In this document: positions 1 to 9,704 of the stretch, one piece after another
Position numbering within the stretch: position 1 is the first letter of the stretch
Layout: each line of letters begins with the position of its first letter
NCBI RefSeq assembly: GCF_021018895.1
Contig: NC_079367.1
Location: 31,616,288 to 31,680,287, forward strand
Length of the DNA: 64,000 bases
Reading direction: 5' to 3'
Source of the DNA: Seriola aureovittata
Lineage: Eukaryota; Chordata; Actinopteri; Carangiformes; Carangidae
The notes under the pieces: model-generated
What the model was told of the DNA's origin: nothing
Databases searched by the model: none
The model's input: the letters and a program-made list of their open reading frames with translations, nothing else
Translations under genes and position numbers: made by a program

Positions 1-108
1 GGTGAGTCCCTCTCTGGCTCTGCTCTGGTTGATGAACTCCAGGATCTCCTCAGTGATGGACAGAGTGGGAGGATGACTAAGGGGGGTTAACTCTTCTTCT
101 TCATCTTC
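1..108 (-). CDS. plekhg2: plekhg2 tail exon, runs off the window
   Basis: At least 108 bases encode EDEEEELTPLSHPPTLSITE followed by EILEFINQSRAREG. The SITEEILE motif is a conserved short block in the PLEKHG2 tail. The acceptor (ATGACCAG) lies at 109-110. The exon continues left of position 1, so its donor is not seen. Confidence 0.78.
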
Positions 109-404
109 CTGGTCATTAGAACAGATAAAGACAAGGACAGAAAAAGAATAGTGAAGATTGAAATCTATTCGTAATACAGAAGCAGGGTCGTTTATAATCT
201 TTCAGGTCAAGTCCAAGTCAAGAAGATTAAGTTCAGGTCGACTCATTTTAAGAATTTCAATTTTTTTTTACAATACATTATACATGTATACATGTCTGAC
301 TTAAGTCCAAACCTCTATGGGTTAAATTCGGTGAGCAGTCTTATTTGATGCTGAGGGACAAATCAAGTCTCAAGCTGTTCTCACATCACATCACAGTGAA
401 ATAC

Positions 405-554
405 CTCTTCCTCATGATTAGGTCGGAGCTGTTGTGTCAGGCCCAGTTCAGGCCGTTCAGCATCCACCTCAATGACAGAGGATGCAAGTGTGCTGCTGCT
501 GCCAGCTGAGCCTAGACTGTCGGCCTTGCACAGCTCGCCCTCACTGCCCGCCTG
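405..554 (-). CDS. plekhg2: plekhg2 tail exon, acidic and serine-rich
   Basis: This 150-base exon, phase 0 at both ends, encodes QAGSEGELCKADSLGSAGSS through LRPNHEEE. The HAGSEGEL-like start is a recognisable PLEKHG2 block. The acceptor is CTTGCAG, with an alternative three bases further in (CAGCAG), and the donor is GTATTT. The remainder is low-complexity and probably disordered. Confidence 0.78.
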
Positions 555-814
555 CTGCAAGACACAAGACAGCACCATATACCACCACAGTCACTTTGAA
601 CTCATGCTGTATCACCAAATATTAACACAACTCTATACATCAAAACCATTCACATATGTTATATGTTATTAACAGTCCCTCAGCATATGATGGCTTATTG
701 ATTTAATGATTTGTTTTTCAATCAGAAACACACAGAAAACACAGTTTATCCAGAGTTATATAAAATATAAAATATTTGTTTGAAATTTTGTCATAATTTC
801 TGTGTGAAGTCTTG

Positions 815-1030
815 ACTCTCGTTATGGCCAAAAAGTGTTTTGTGAGGTCACACTGACCTTAACCTTTGACCTTTGACCACCAAAATCTAATTAGTTTAAT
901 TTAGTTTACCAAATGTGAAGAAATGCCCTCAAAGCGTTACTGAGCTATTACAATCACATAGCCAAAATCATGCTTTCTGAAGTCAACACAACTTTGACTT
1001 TTGACCTTTGACCACTAAAATCCACTCAGC
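815..1030. repeat. Decayed fish dispersed repeat with two DR1-like motifs
   Basis: The stretch has the wording of a very common teleost repeat (GAGGTCACACTGACCTTAAC, then CTTTGACCACCAAAATCTAA, with a second diverged half). It contains TGACCTTTGACC at 867-878 and again at 1002-1013. On the minus strand this reads GGTCAAAGGTCA, the consensus DR1 element bound by nuclear receptors such as HNF4, RXR/PPAR and COUP-TF. Whether it is bound is unknown. Confidence 0.6.
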
Positions 1031-1183
1031 TCTCGCTATAGCTGGCACAGAGGCATAATCATAATTAAATATGCTGGGAAATACAGTCAGCTGTTGACAC
1101 TGGTGAGGACTTATCTAGTATCCTGCTGAGGTCCTGCTGTATCATCAGGGGAGCTTGAATGTGCTCACCTTCACTACACTCAC

Positions 1184-1191
1184 CTTCAAAG
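1184..1191 (-). CDS. plekhg2: plekhg2 putative 8-base microexon
   Basis: Eight bases (CTTTGAAG) lie between a TCCTGCAG acceptor and a GTGAGT donor. They convert the phase-1 end of the previous exon into the phase-0 start of the next and add Ala-Leu-Lys. Without an insert of 2 modulo 3 bases the flanking exons cannot be joined in frame. That need, together with the good splice sites, is the evidence. The exon is too short to be certain from sequence alone. Confidence 0.55.
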
Positions 1192-1449
1192 CTGCAGGAT
1201 TCCCCCGGGTGGTGGGAAAGTCAGGAGGGAGAAGAGAGGAAGAGTGTGACAGATAGGAGACAGATGTTATCATTAGACAGGCACTTAACTTCTTAGCAAC
1301 CACACCACAACAACAATAAGCCTGTGTCAAATATTCTGTGATGTCTGATTTCAACCGTTCAGCAGGCCTGGTTGGTCTGTTGAATTTGTATTGTGCAGTA
1401 CATCTTTATCATTAGTATGATCCTCAAGTTGACTCAGACAGATTCTCAC

Positions 1450-1488
1450 CATTGGGATGAAACGCTGCTTCAATATCTTTAGCTGGAG
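1450..1488 (-). CDS. plekhg2: plekhg2 tail exon
   Basis: This 39-base exon, phase 1 at both ends, encodes APAKDIEAAFHPN. The acceptor is TTTTTCAG and the donor GTGAGA. It gives RRQS-APAKD, matching the RRQSEP.KD arrangement of the mammalian protein as I recall it. Confidence 0.72.
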
Positions 1489-1734
1489 CTGAAAAATAAA
1501 CAGAGACTTTGTTTGATCTGTTGGCTCATGGTTAAAACTCTGACCTGACAGGTTTTGTTGTTATTATTACTCAATACCAAGTTTCTGTGAGTCATCATTC
1601 TGTGAGTTTTTTTTGCACACTTATCAGGAAAAATGTTCATAATCTCATCAACTTTTCACAGCTGAACACTGACTGACAGCATCGGTCCTCAGTGGAGGAC
1701 GGACACTTCTGTCCTCAACTGTTGATTTAGATTA

Positions 1735-1860
1735 GCTGTCTCTGTCTACCTGACGGTCTCCTGGTTTCTCTGTCTCTGTCTACGTGACTGTCTCCTGTTT
1801 TTTCTGTCTCTGTCTCCCTGACTGTCCCCAGGTGTTTCTGTCTACCTGACTGTCTCCTGG
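1735..1860 (-). repeat. Short tandem repeat covering a plekhg2 splice donor
   Basis: The unit, about 30-45 bases long on the plus strand, is GTCTCTGTCTACCTGACTG followed by TCTCCTG. It recurs about four times, starting near 1737, 1775, 1807 and 1840. The last plus-strand copy is the 3' end of exon 1846-1947 with its donor. Two of the intronic copies keep GT at the donor position. Confidence 0.75.
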
Positions 1861-1947
1861 TGCGTCTGTATGGCAGGTTTCCCTCCAGCAGTAGCGGCAG
1901 ACTCTTCCTGGACTTCTCAGGTGTGTACATCAGCAGCTCTGGAGGCT
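1846..1947 (-). CDS. plekhg2: plekhg2 tail exon, possible cassette
   Basis: This 102-base exon is phase 1 at both ends. It encodes EPPELLMYTPEKSRKSLPLL then LEGNLPYRRTRRQS. Joined to the previous exon it reads RRQSEP, a signature junction of the family. The acceptor is CCCTCCAG; a second CCTCCAG nine bases further in is an alternative. The exon tail and donor (CAGTCAG|GTAGAC) form the first copy of a short tandem repeat that extends to about 1735. Because the exon is symmetric, skipping it keeps the frame and joins RRQS to APAKD. Confidence 0.7.
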
Positions 1948-2106
1948 CTGGAGGGACAAACAGCAGAGAGACCCTCAGGTATTATTTTAATGACTACATT
2001 AAGCATCTTTCCAACTCTGTTAAAACTGTTATTTCTCATGGATGTACATTAAAATCACATCATCTTGTTAAACTGCAGCACAGAGAAAATGACCACTAAC
2101 CCTGAC

Positions 2107-2199
2107 CTGATTGACGTCTTCCTCTGTGATAGCTGTAGATGTCATCCAGTCGTGGCGAGGCAGAGGACTTCTTTAGGTTGTCCTGGTCAAACTGGGGCG
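2107..2199 (-). CDS. plekhg2: plekhg2 tail exon ending in RRQS
   Basis: This 93-base exon, phase 1 at both ends, encodes SPQFDQDNLKKSSASPRLDD then IYSYHRGRRQS. RRQS is a basophilic-kinase type site (R-R-x-S). The SPRLDD.Y.YHR..RQS block is shared by PLEKHG proteins. The donor is GTCAGG, weaker than those of its neighbours. Confidence 0.8.
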
Positions 2200-2421
2200 C
2201 TTAAACACAGGAAGTGATGTGACCCCATCATCACATGCTAAAATCAGCCACTCACAGTGGATTTATTTATGAATAAAATGGTATGATGCTTGTAAACAGG
2301 ACTGCCAAAAGAAATGCGTGTTCTTGTGTGTGTGTTTCTTTAAATTTGTGTGTTCCTATCTTTCTGCTTGAATGTGCGTTTGTGTATGTGTGTGTGTGCG
2401 TGTGTGTGGTTGTGTGCTCAC

Positions 2422-2455
2422 ATTGACAGAAGTTGTCTCCCAGGACCTGTCTCGC
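2422..2455 (-). CDS. plekhg2: plekhg2 small exon after the PH domain
   Basis: This 34-base exon encodes ARQVLGDNFCQ plus one base. It starts in phase 0 and ends in phase 1 at GTGAGC. The A-K/R-QVL motif directly after the PH helix is typical of PLEKHG2. The intron after it begins with a CA-rich microsatellite. Confidence 0.8.
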
Positions 2456-2756
2456 CTGGAAGATAAGATAAGAGGCAGAAAATAAATGTCTCCTCAGTCA
2501 TTCTTTATGAGGTGTTTGTACAAATAACAATGATAAGTTAAATGATGCGGTCTCTAAATGGACTTTCTGACAGTCAGGGTCTGTTTTATGGTCTGTTTGG
2601 AATTTTATTTCATGTGGGTCAGACTTTGAGGTCCTGAATACTGAAACATTTTTTTTTTATCACTTAACTTTAAAAGACTGGCGACCTGTGCTAATGCATG
2701 CTAAGAAATTAAATGACTGTTCAGAGAGACCTGAGCACTTCTGAAAGCACCACCTG

Positions 2757-3111
2757 GGGCCAGTTTCACAAAGATATTTCAGACTGGTCTGTAGTGTGGG
2801 TTCAGTGTTCATTGCGTTCATAGATTAGTTTAATACATGTAAAAAAGTTTCACAAAAATAAAAACAGAGTCTGACTGACTGACTTAAGCCAAAAAAATTT
2901 AACACCTTACCCCCAGGCTAAGGTCCTAAGACCAATGTTATCATGGTAACAATCAATGACACCGGCGATGAGGAGTAGCACAAAAAAACAAGAGACAACA
3001 TGTTCTAGTGGGGTAAACTGAGCTGAGCAGATGGATACAGTGAAGTATGACTATTTGTTATATAATTGTTATATAAACCGCAGTCACAGTCTATCTTTGT
3101 GAAACCAGCTC
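2757..3111. mobile_element. MITE with terminal inverted repeats
   Basis: The left end reads GGCCAGTTTCACAAAGATA and the right end, reverse-complemented, reads GAGCTGGTTTCACAAAGATA. The element is about 355 bases, has no coding capacity and lies in an intron. The TTTCACAAAGATAG terminus is familiar from teleost MITEs. The superfamily was not determined. Confidence 0.65.
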
Positions 3112-3544
3112 ATGGTCAAGCTTGTCGGAGGGGAGGGGCGAGTTTGTCACTTGGTTTGTGTAGAGTAACAGTTGCATCAGCGGAAGGTACAGTTGGTCAG
3201 TACTTTCTGTGATTTAAATTCCTCCAATGAACTGTTTTGTTTAGTTCTCATATTTCTGGTAAAAGAGATTCACACGGTACACAGAAGAAAAAGCCTCATT
3301 CAGAGAAACAGAGGAGTAAAAGTCAAACTCACAGTTTCAAGAGTCAAATGTATTCTAAACCAAAACGTTTGTTCTGGTAATCATATCTTACTGTATTTGT
3401 TAAGTCAATGTACCTGTGCAGAATGATTTGGTGTTGGATCTGATGTCGATGTCGTTCACTGCTCCAGGCTCAAGTTCAGAACGTGAGTGGATAGATGTCC
3501 GCAGTCGCTACAACTTAGAGATACTACTGCATCCAGAAAATATG

Positions 3545-3600
3545 TTTTGCGTGTGTTAGTGTGTGCATGTGTGTGTGTGTGTGTGTGTTTTTTTTTTAAC
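3545..3600. repeat. GT microsatellite
   Basis: An imperfect GT tract is followed by a T run, within an intron. Confidence 0.8.
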
Positions 3601-3733
3601 TATATTAATGGTGTACACTACAATGGGGTCTGAAAACTGGGAGCCCATTGTACTTGTGCGGTGCATGGGGCTTTATCAAGACCAAAATGCTGGACCCCAA
3701 AAGTTGAGATGGTTGTTTGAGGGTTAAGATCTG

Positions 3734-4072
3734 GGTTGTGTCTGAAACCACTCACTAATTCACTCCTCCCTACTCACTATCCAGACAGTCCTATGTAGAA
3801 GACTATATACACTGATCTGTGAAATGTTAAAACACATTAGGACATCACTTGACATTTTCTCTGCACTGTTCTTCTTTTTTTGAGCAAGAGCACAATGCAG
3901 GTATATATTACTTGGTTAGTGACCATCGGTTGTACACTACCTTACATGATGCATTCTGGGATACTAGTCCACTGTGTAGGGTAGAAGAATTCTTACTATA
4001 CATTCAGCCAAAATGGTGAACTCAGTATATAGTGGACTATACTGGGATTAGTGAGTGATTTCGGACACAGCC
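3734..4072. mobile_element. MITE with terminal inverted repeats
   Basis: The left end reads GGTTGTGTCTGAAACCACTC and the right end reverse-complements to GGCTGTGTCCGAAATCACTC. The internal 300 bases are AT-rich and partly palindromic, with no ORF. This is a common teleost non-autonomous DNA transposon form. Confidence 0.75.
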
Positions 4073-4628
4073 TTGGTATTAGAGTTTGGGTTATGGTACA
4101 AAGATAGTTGTACAGACGTGTTGATTTGTGTGTTTGTCTTTTGTGTACATTTTGTTTAGTTTGTGATATATTTCCTCAAAACAGAAACAGAAAAGAAGGC
4201 AGTGCTCAGGACTTCCCTCTCATGGATCCAGTTTTTCAAAGTGCAGTGAAATTTGTGTAAATGACCAGCAGGTGGCAGGAAAGACCAAATTACTGATGCT
4301 GCTAGTACCAGCGACATTACATCTACTGTATGACTTTAGTTAATCCTGCTACTTTGATTAATTTAGCAGTTTTAGTTCCTGTTACAACTGGTTACTGCTG
4401 TATCTTCTTCTACTATTACCAGTACTACAGTAAAACTACTACTCCTGCTAAAAGTACAATAGTAATACTACTCTTCTGCAACTGACACTACAACTACTAC
4501 TATAACTTCCGCCTTTAATGCCTTTGGTCCAGTACTGATACTCAGTGCTGACAGTAAAAACAACAGCAGAAGTTCTGGATGTAATATCGTAGTTATATGG
4601 ATGTAAAACACTGGTTCACCCCCCTCAC

Positions 4629-4715
4629 CTTCTGTGGGAGTGAAGCAGGATGGTTTTCTACGATCAGTCTCTTGAGGTAGTGCACCCACAGTCTCTTCTC
4701 CTCCTGGTTCTTTGT
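4629..4715 (-). CDS. plekhg2: plekhg2 exon, PH domain C-terminal helix
   Basis: This 87-base exon, phase 0 at both ends, encodes [20 protein letters not shown] then NHPASLPQK. The invariant tryptophan of the PH C-terminal helix is present. The acceptor is CTCATGCAG and the donor GTGAGG. It completes the PH domain and begins the linker to the tail. Confidence 0.88.
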
Positions 4716-5241
4716 CTGCATGAGGTAGCATTAGTGACAGAAATACAGGAGTTAGTACAGTCAGTCGACACTGTAACCAATAACCTTTCTGTAATTATGA
4801 CCTTGTGTCATTAGTTCATGTTTCTGTGCTGTTTATTCATTTTTTATTAGGGCTGCAACTACTGACTGATTGATTCAAACTTAACACTATAACATGTCAA
4901 AACATAGTGATAAATATTTTTTCAAAATCTCCACAGCGACTTATTGAAATGGATATTTTGTTCAAACAGGCCAAAAGCCAAATACAGTGTATAACATTTA
5001 TAATGATATAAAAAAATCCTCACACTGAAGAAACCATTGAATGTTTGACACTGTTGCTTGAAAAATCACTTAAATGACTAAATGGTAATTAATAGCTGCA
5101 GATTAATCAGCTGTATTGTTTATCTTTTTTAACATCAAATAATCTCAGACTGACTCTGACATGACCTCAGGTCAGTGGGGTTGGAGGTGGATCAAAATGT
5201 TGAGGACTTGGTTCCTGAGGTACCATCATTCCAGCACTCAC

Positions 5242-5334
5242 CTGGACGATGTGCTGCTGTTTGGGAATCGTCTGGTCTGACACTCTGAAACACAACGGAT
5301 CCTTCAGCGTCTCCACCAGCAGCAGATTACAGCA
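5242..5334 (-). CDS. plekhg2: plekhg2 exon, PH domain middle
   Basis: This 93-base exon, phase 0 at both ends, encodes CCNLLLVETLKDPLCFRVSD then QTIPKQQHIVQ. The acceptor is CTGCTGCAG and the donor GTGAGT. The CCNL...DPL.F.VSD.TIPK pattern is the PLEKHG2-type PH middle strand region. Confidence 0.88.
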
Positions 5335-5589
5335 CTGCAGCAGAGAGAGGGAAACATAAAGACAAATACATGAGTGATACACCTGTTCAAAAGGAAGGTT
5401 CGACATGTTATCTAACATGAATCTGTTTTTTTGAAGACTCAATATTTTTGCAAAAAAATCTTTAAATTTGACTATTTTTATGGAAGTAAACCATCATCAG
5501 CACCTATACCATCATGGCACAGTAAAACTAGGGGCTTAGTGGCTCTTCAAATCATGATAAGACTATTAGAACAACATTGATGAGCTTAC

Positions 5590-5772
5590 GAATATATGTG
5601 TGCTATAGATAAACTGTTCGAGCCTCTTCTTGGCGATCAGCAGCATCTTATCGAACAGGAAGAACGCTCTCTCCTTCTTCACTCTGTGGACCTTGAAGGA
5701 GCCCTCCAGAACCAGCTCTCCGAACCCGCTGAGGTCTGGCCCACTCCAGTTCACCAGCAGGGACTCGATTTC
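5590..5772 (-). CDS. plekhg2: plekhg2 exon, first half of PH domain
   Basis: This 183-base exon is phase 0 at both ends and encodes 61 residues. They begin [20 protein letters not shown] and end FIYSTHIF. It covers the first beta strands of the PH domain ([20 protein letters not shown], then [13 protein letters not shown]). The acceptor is CCTCACAG and the donor GTAAGC. The preceding intron, from 5773 to 14343, contains a gypsy element. Confidence 0.88.
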
Positions 5773-6781
5773 CTGTGAGGAGGAGGTGAAAGGTCAAAAG
5801 GTCAGAGATTCATCAGGAGAGAAGCTTCTGGAACAAACTCTCCAGACCCACAAAACATTGTGATCGAGGTTCTACAGAAGATCTCTGTGGGACTGAAAAC
5901 CACCTTGAAATGGTCTAAAGAGCTGCACCCAGATCAGTCCAGTCAATCAGGGACAAACAGTTTCTGGTGCAATTCAGTAAAAGTTTTTGAACACAAATGC
6001 TTCTTTAAGCAAGACATCTTGTGGAGTTCTATACTTTGTGTATGAATCCATTTGATTAAAACATCATCCTGAGATAGTTGGTGTTTCCAACTCTCCAACC
6101 ATTCTCTGTGTAGAGGAGAGGTGCCTGACACAAAACACTTGATGAGTAAAAGATTGAAATTACCATCACTGCCACAAAACAATCAAAACACAAATGTGTA
6201 ATATTTCTCTAGTTTAAGTAGCAGTTACTTTTGTGATGCATGATGTGATGTTTTTCAAAGCATCTGTGTTTTGAGTTTGCAGCTGTTTCCTTTTGTGTGT
6301 TTCATAGAGTTTATCCTTTGTGCTCCATATTTGTAGTCCACACATGCCATGGGAATACAGTACACTTGATTGTGATCTTGTGTATACACTTTGAGGTAAT
6401 TAGTGCCAATGCAGACAGTGTTTGCCTAAGGAAAGTCAATGACCAACAGCTCCTCTTATAAAGTGTCCACTGATGGCTCTACGTAGACCTGAAATGTAGA
6501 AGTGACATAACTATGCCCGGGACCAGCATGAGAAGAGTACTATTTTGTTGGTAGGTTCTTTATAATTCTGAAATTTTTAGAGGGCTCTCGTCATAGTGAC
6601 TGCATATGGAGTTGTTAAGCCAAATTCAAGTGATTAAACAGAACTCACCACATTCAGCAGTTTTCTCAGACTTTCTTTCATGAACATGAACAGGTGGAGG
6701 TCCAGACCTCTGTACCAGTCATGTACAGACAATCTACCTTCAATTTTTTGATTTAATCTTACTGTATCAAAGATAATAAAC

Positions 6782-6785
<4 letters not shown>

Positions 6786-6828
<43 letters not shown>

Positions 6829-6829
6829 G
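6786..6829. repeat. ATC trinucleotide microsatellite
   Basis: About 14 uninterrupted copies of ATC produce a spurious poly-methionine reading frame on the minus strand. Confidence 0.95.
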
Positions 6830-7366
6830 GCTTACTGATTTAGTGAGAGGTTCCACATCAGTTTTCTGGCTTGATGTCTTCTATAGTTTGGTACTTGCTG
6901 GACAATTCTTCCACCAGCTGCCTCAGCATCTGTCTGCAGGTCTTATCTATCTAGCACTATACTGGCACAGTACTCTATCGTCCATCACTGTGACATCGCG
7001 TCTCCTTGACCACAGCGTATCCGTCATCGATCACTCTGGTTTAACAAGACGTGTTTGAGATACCAACTTCATGTCAAACCTTCTTTATATCTGTTACTAT
7101 GATGTCACAGAGTTGACAGCTATAGTAATATTTGTTGGGTCCTCTAATGTCAAATGTCTAATGTTGTTTTTATATGGTGTTTTGGGAGCACTGATGATTC
7201 GCTGAGAAACAAACTGTTGAACCATCTGATCTCTCCTCCATCTGGGCTGGTTTGAATGTTTCTACCCCTCCATGTCCCAACTGCTTAGATGTCAAAGGTC
7301 AACACCTGTGCACTTCCTGATCCGTAAACCTTCAGAGGTTGAAGTTTAAAGTTGTGAAAGTCAGGT

Positions 7367-7520
7367 CAGTTGCAGCAGGAGAAAAACTAATCACAGCCAA
7401 CTCCTCCACTGTCAGTCATGTTTGAACCTGTGAGTGAGTCAGTCAGTCAGTCAGTCAGTCAGTCAGGCAGGCAGGCAGGCAGTCAGTAGGTTGTTTCTGT
7501 CTGAGGTCTGTGTGTAAGAA
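7367..7520 (+). repeat. Fragment of a dispersed repeat (copy 1 of 3)
   Basis: It shares AATCACAGCCAACTCCTCC, then ACTGTCAGTCATGTTTGAA, with 13690-13730 and, inverted, with 39690-39735. It also shares the CAGTCAGTAGGTTGTTTC end with 13.9 kb. Confidence 0.7.
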
Positions 7521-8716
7521 GGAAAACATTGGTGAAAATGTCCTTAAAATGTATTCAGAGGAATCTCCATCAGGACGTTTCCTTCCTTGAAATTCTTAAA
7601 AACGAGTTGCTGTTGTGAGTTTCAGTTTTTCTTTTTAACAAACCTGTAATTATCAGGTTTATTATTATAAGATCCATTGTTTAAAAACCACTTGCCTATA
7701 AAGGGCCAGGACTGAAACTATGCAAATAAATTTTTTATTGCAACTTTGAAAGTGTGTTGGATTTTTCTGCTCCTTCTGATCCATTCATCCCCTCCCACAC
7801 ACCTGCATCACTAAACAGATGTGCAAAATCTTTTGTTTTTCCAAATTAAGATCCACCCAGATCCATCCAACCAGTTAATGTAGATACCTGTAACCCAAGG
7901 CCTTATCCTTAAATGTGACAATGTTGCAGAAAATGAACAAAAGGTAAAACTAAAGCTGTAAAAGCAGTGATATGATGATGATTATGGAGGGAGAGACGCC
8001 CTCAATGGATTACGTCCACATGCATCTCCACCCTCACAGGTCAGCTCCTTTTCAGAGGCACGCTCCTCCATCTTTAGCTGACAAGTGTGGGTGGAGAACT
8101 GCTCTTATTTGAGTGAGATTTAATCAACCTTCTTTGCCCCAGTAAACTGTTGCAGCAGTGAGATAATTGAACATATAATGGAGCAAATCTTCAAACATCT
8201 AGAGATGTTTAGTGATCAGACACTCGGTTTCCTCACTGAACAATGATAATGACGACAACACAGGAAATTATATTTCATTCCATTTCTTTTCATCTTCTCA
8301 CAGATCGTCATAGTCCCTTGGGAGTCTTACACAAACAGTCGTTAAATTAATGCCTAAGGTAATGTGCTCTGGTGGGTCTCATGTCATCATCATCATCATA
8401 AAGATGTTTGAGAGTGATAATGCAAACAAAATCATCACAAAAAAGTGAGATAATTTCGGTAAAATGTCAATAAAAAGGTCAGGACTGGTGGAAGCTGCTT
8501 GTTAGAGCTTATTATGAGCCGACACTGAGCGAACTATTTGCTGATATAAAGGAACGTTTTAACTGATATAACTTGACTTGACTAAAAAGTAAAAGACGCA
8601 GATGTGAAGACTGAGAAAAAACTCAATCAAAGGCAAAAGTCAAAGACGTTACATAACAAAGACCAAAGAAGCGATGACTGGAGAAGTGTGAAAACTTGGA
8701 GATAAGAAGAACACAC

Positions 8717-8872
8717 TGTATTGTTGGTCTCTATTAGTCTAACTCAAGAACAACAACGTGCTGTTATCTCTGTAACTTTTATTTACACACCTTCGTCAGC
8801 TTAACATTACCATGAACCACACTGACTCCACAGTCCCACAGCGCCACTCCTTGGCGCACTCCTGCCATTACA
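8717..8872 (-). repeat. 3' LTR of the 8.7-13.0 kb gypsy element
   Basis: This 156-base LTR reads TGTATTGTTGG...CCATTACA on the plus strand. Read in element direction it contains an AATAAA polyadenylation signal. It differs from its partner by a 6-base and a 2-base insertion and one substitution. Confidence 0.92.
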
Positions 8873-8884
8873 TCTCCCCCTTTT
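8873..8884 (-). promoter_or_regulatory. Polypurine tract of the gypsy element
   Basis: In element orientation AAAAGGGGGAGA directly abuts the 3' LTR, where second-strand DNA synthesis is primed. Confidence 0.8.
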
Positions 8885-9031
8885 AGCTAAGGGTTTCGCT
8901 CCTCTGATAACTCAAATAGAACCTGTTGCACAATTACTTATAACAACTGCATTTTCAGCAAGGAGCATGAATTATTCAGAACATAACAAGAAACACTGTT
9001 ATTCTCCCTCTTTTTTTTTTTTTTTTTTTTT
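8885..9031 (-). other. 3' untranslated stretch of the gypsy element
   Basis: The stretch between the integrase end and the polypurine tract contains a 23-base A run in element orientation (9011-9033) and no coding sequence. Confidence 0.6.
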
Positions 9032-9319
9032 TTAAATGTCCAGTCTATTTGGAGGGTTAACCACTCTCCCTGACCGGGTAACCTGTGATGTCGGCACCAC
9101 CCTAAGATGAGCTCGGTTGCGGCGCAATTGTCCCCCAGGTGTATCCACCACATAAGAGTGTGGTGTGTGTGCGTTGTGCACAACCGTACCTTGCGTCTTT
9201 GAAGGCATGATCCAAACCTTCTGCCCAGGAGTCAGAGTGGGCAGAGTCTGTGCACGGTGTCGCCGGTTGAAGGCTTGCTGCTGCTGTGTTTTCAGGGCTG
9301 CATCCTTTTCCCTAAACAA
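9032..9319 (-). pseudogene. Integrase C-terminal region, gypsy element
   Basis: The 95-residue frame includes LTPGQKVWIMPSKTQGTV and a basic, proline-containing end. It resembles the SH3-like, nucleic-acid-binding C-terminal part of Ty3/gypsy integrases. It is separated from the integrase core by an in-frame stop near 9320-9331. Confidence 0.75.
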
Positions 9320-9331
9320 CTGCAGATCTGG

Positions 9332-9676
9332 CTACTGTGGCTGTAGCTGTCTAGCTGAGTTGGGAACTGGCGTTCGGATCATCCTCCCCATCATGAGTTG
9401 TGCTGGGGAACTCCCTTGAGCGAAGGGCGTAGCCCTGTACGCCAGCAAAGCCTTGTGAAAGTCCCCTTCCTTGCTGAGAAGTAACTTAATAGTCTTTACA
9501 GCCCTTTCAGCTTCTCCATTGCTGCGTGGATACCTGGGGCTACTTGTCACGTGCTTGAAGTCAAAGTCGATTGAAAACTGAGCAAACTCATGGCTGGAGA
9601 ATTGTGAGCCATTATCTGAGATCAGAACCTCTGGGCACCCGAACCTTGCGAAGACAGCTTTGCACCTGTCAATCAC
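9332..9676 (-). pseudogene. Integrase catalytic core, second half, gypsy element
   Basis: The frame includes [15 protein letters not shown] and [13 protein letters not shown], the second Asp and the Glu of the DDE site. The segment that should carry the first Asp is missing: the upstream frame stops at 9705, only about 30 bases away. The integrase is therefore dead by deletion. Confidence 0.85.
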
Positions 9677-9704
9677 TTGTTTGGCTGATGTGCTGCTACA
9701 CCAT

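Larger units (their letters stand above)
5773..8711. other. Intron sequence, mostly without recognisable features
   Basis: This is the left part of the intron between exons 14344-14475 and 5590-5772. I see an ATC microsatellite (6786-6829), a CAGT/CAGG tetranucleotide run (7436-7486) and part of a dispersed repeat at about 7367-7520 that is also found at 13.5 and 39.6 kb. The rest is unique-looking AT-rich DNA with no exon signal. Confidence 0.6.

Noticed and set aside
6634..6828. Minus-strand frame beginning with a run of methionines
   Set aside because: It is the ATC microsatellite read in frame; no coding signal follows.
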